Shown here: positions 31,301 to 32,157 of the stretch, piece after piece
Layout: the number at the start of each line of letters is the position of its first letter
Numbering within the stretch: the stretch's first letter is position 1
Source: Planctomycetota bacterium
GTDB lineage: Bacteria; Planctomycetota; UBA1135; GCA-002686595
Reading direction: 5' to 3'
Assembly: GCA_029259605.1 (NCBI GenBank)
Contig: JAJDEV010000233.1
Location: 1-32,157, forward strand
Length of the DNA: 32,157 nt
Notes under the pieces: generated by a model
Told to the model about the DNA's origin: nothing
The model's database searches: none
The model's input: the letters and a program-made list of their open reading frames with translations, nothing else
Made by a program: the position numbers and the translations under genes

Positions 31301-32157
31301 TCGAGCGGCGGGGCAACGTGCTCCGCATCCAGCTCGACGGCAAGGACGCGTGGTGCGACCGGCGCCTGCTCGCGCGCATCCAACGCCTCACGCTCGAGAC
31401 GCTGCGGCGCGAGATCGAACCCGTGTCGACGGCGGACTTCCTGCGCTTCCTCGGCGTGTGGCAACACGTCGACGACGAGGCGCGGCTCGACGGCACGCAC
31501 GGCACGCTCGACGTGATCAAGAAGCTGGCGGGCTTCGAGGCGCCGGCGGCGGCGTGGGAGCCGAGCCTGATCGCGCCGCGCGTCGCGGGGTACCGGCCGG
31601 AGTGGCTCGACCAGCTCGCGTTCACGGGGCGCTTCGCGTGGGGTCGGTTCTTCGGCAGCAGCAAGGCGGCGCTGCGCGCGACGCCGATCACGTTCGTGCC
31701 GCGCGAGGACCTCGACCGGTGGCTCGCGCTCACCGCGCCCGTCGCGCTCGACCAACTGTCGTGGCAGGCGCAGCGCATCCACGACGAGCTCGAGACGCGT
31801 GGCGCGTTGTTCACCGACGACCTGTTGCGCTCGGGCTCGATCCTGTCGAGCGATGTGGAGCGCGGGCTCGAGGAGCTGATCTCGCTCGGGCTCGTCACCG
31901 CCGACTCGTTCGTGTCCGTGCGCCAGCTCCTGCGTCCCGCGTCGCGCCGCCGCGCGCCCGTTTCGACCGGCGGGCGGTGGAGCCTGCTGAGCCGGCCGCG
32001 GGGCGAGGACGCTTCGGGCCACACGCCGAGCGAGGAGGCGAGCGAGTTCATCGCGCGCCGGTTGCTCGCGCGCTACGGCGTCGTCTTCCGCGCCATCCTC
32101 GAGCGCGAGCGCCAACCGATCGCGTGGCGCCACCTCGCGCGCGCGTGCCGCATGCTC
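28393..32157 (+). CDS. lhr: Lhr-type superfamily 2 DNA helicase, 3' partial
   Basis: The first 1255 residues of a large helicase run off the window without a stop. RecA-like domain 1 has Walker A APTGSGKT (42-49), YVSPLKAL (motif Ia), TTPESL (Ib), DEIH (164-167, motif II) and LSATQ (near 205, motif III). RecA domain 2 has STLVFVGTRKMSERIA, VATASLELGIDIG and QRVGRAGH (near 359, motif VI). A DEAD/H-associated winged-helix and Lhr-core region follows (about 450-830), then a further C-terminal extension of ~400 residues typical of long Lhr proteins, possibly reaching a DUF4910-like or DNA-binding tail. Lhr proteins are ATP-dependent 3'-5' translocases linked to DNA repair. The family is secure. 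Confidence 0.95.
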   Translation, partial: MSLAPFHPTLRAWFAETLGPPTGAQRRGWPEIRAGKHTLIAAPTGSGKTLAAFFSAIDALVREGSENGALPDETRVLYVSPLKALGNDVQKNLLGPLRELRERDASIPEVRVFVRSGDTTSSQRESMRKRPPHIVVTTPESLYILLTSDGGRNMLRTVRTVIVDEIHAVLGSKRGSHLALSLERLDALVAGEPTNTHTLQRIGLSATQKPIESVADFLVGAGRECALVDEGHLRRMDLEVELPPSPLDAVCSHETWGEIYARVAELICEHRSTLVFVGTRKMSERIAAELTKLFGPERIACHHSSLSKERRLDAEQRLKAGELDALVATASLELGIDIGDIDLVIQIGSTRSIATLIQRVGRAGHGVGRLPKGRLFPLTEDELVEAAALLGAIGRGVLDRTPQPAAPLDILAQQIVAACVPETWSEDELFARLRRAWPYRALPREDFDAVVALHVTSESGGRSALLHRDGVGGKLRATRRARMTAITSGGAIPDSTQYRVIVEPEGTFVGTLDEDFAIEASGGDIVQLGNASWRILKVDPGVVRVADAKGAPPSLPFWVGEAPARTRELSAFIGTVREVGASEDGRDALMRATGFSRDAADALVPYLTEGARALGAVPSTTCIVLERFFDESGGMQLVVHAPFGGRINRAYGLALRKRFCRSFGFELQAAANEEAIVISLGPQHSFPLEDVFDYLHPDSVQDVLEQAVLPTPMFTARWRWNVTRSLVVQRMRSGKRTPAPLLRMRADDELVKAFPDVVACGETLPPGDLEIPKSHPLVRQTLEDCLHEAMDAGGLVELLTGLRDGSIRRVAIDTPEPSPFARSILSARPYAFLDDAPLEERRTQAVLSRRVIDNRTAQTIGRLDPAAVALVREQAWPDPRDAEELHEALTWMGFVWEREARAADGWSAWLADLAQAGRVAREGERWFATEVLGPPRDEVAVLRGRLEALGPIVAGGHGAEHTDDPALFELERRGNVLRIQLDGKDAWCDRRLLARIQRLTLETLRREIEPVSTADFLRFLGVWQHVDDEARLDGTHGTLDVIKKLAGFEAPAAAWEPSLIAPRVAGYRPEWLDQLAFTGRFAWGRFFGSSKAALRATPITFVPREDLDRWLALTAPVALDQLSWQAQRIHDELETRGALFTDDLLRSGSILSSDVERGLEELISLGLVTADSFVSVRQLLRPASRRRAPVSTGGRWSLLSRPRGEDASGHTPSEEASEFIARRLLARYGVVFRAILERERQPIAWRHLARACRML

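Noticed and set aside
27970..32133. Very long open frame (1387 codons) on the minus strand opposite the Lhr helicase
   Set aside because: It is a GC-driven shadow: the translation is low-complexity Arg/Ala/Asp/Glu-rich, while the plus strand encodes all helicase motifs in order.

Overview
The window is very GC-rich throughout, with strong G/C preference at third codon positions. The gene content points to a planctomycete-like bacterium: ECF sigma factors fused to a membrane segment and a carboxypeptidase-regulatory-like exported part, a secreted PQQ-type propeller opening with WPQWRGP, FG-GAP and tail-fibre-like exported proteins, and many small stand-alone proteins. The lineage is an inference. 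No rRNA, tRNA, CRISPR array, complete insertion sequence or integrase gene was seen.

Layout. 1-2581 (+): an SGNH/DltD-like membrane protein (5' end outside the window) overlapping an AlgI-type MBOAT acyltransferase; together they form an exopolysaccharide O-acylation pair. 2595-4100 (-): a SatD-family protein overlapping a small membrane protein. In front of satD are three identical-spacing dyads (TTCGG-N8-CCGAA), one of them filling the spacer of a plausible promoter. 4144-9734 (-): two tandem paralogues, each an ECF sigma factor, a single membrane helix and a ~680-residue exported part in one chain, sharing a GAATTC-N2-GGAT element upstream. 9828-13438 (-): a TrkA/RCK potassium channel, a third protein with carboxypeptidase-regulatory-like repeats, a GC-rich hairpin and a small exported protein. 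13744-16405 (-): a small hypothetical overlapping a MOSC protein, a VOC protein, a four-helix membrane protein and a DUF3703 protein. 16590-20100 (+): an FG-GAP/tail-fibre-like exported protein and a secreted serine beta-lactamase-like hydrolase.

20338-26545 (all -) is accessory in character. It holds two GNAT acetyltransferases, an SRPBCC protein, a DUF3224 protein, a lipoprotein, a PQQ propeller, a CPBP protease-like protein and a small exported protein. A 162-bp miniature element with terminal inverted repeats sits exactly in frame inside the first GNAT gene. Between 23.2 and 26.55 kb lie several ~60-bp imperfect palindromes resembling integron attC sites. The clearest follow the 3' ends of small minus-strand genes or gene remnants, and one contains the stop codon of its gene. 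A decayed duplicate of the small exported gene and an RraB-like C-terminal fragment are interspersed. This reads as a fossil, integrase-less cassette cluster.

26918-28267 (-) is a secreted protein of unknown role. 28393 to the end (+) is a large Lhr-type DNA helicase cut by the window edge. The Lhr and DUF3703 genes both have TAGAAT exactly six bases before ATG, which suggests leaderless transcription.
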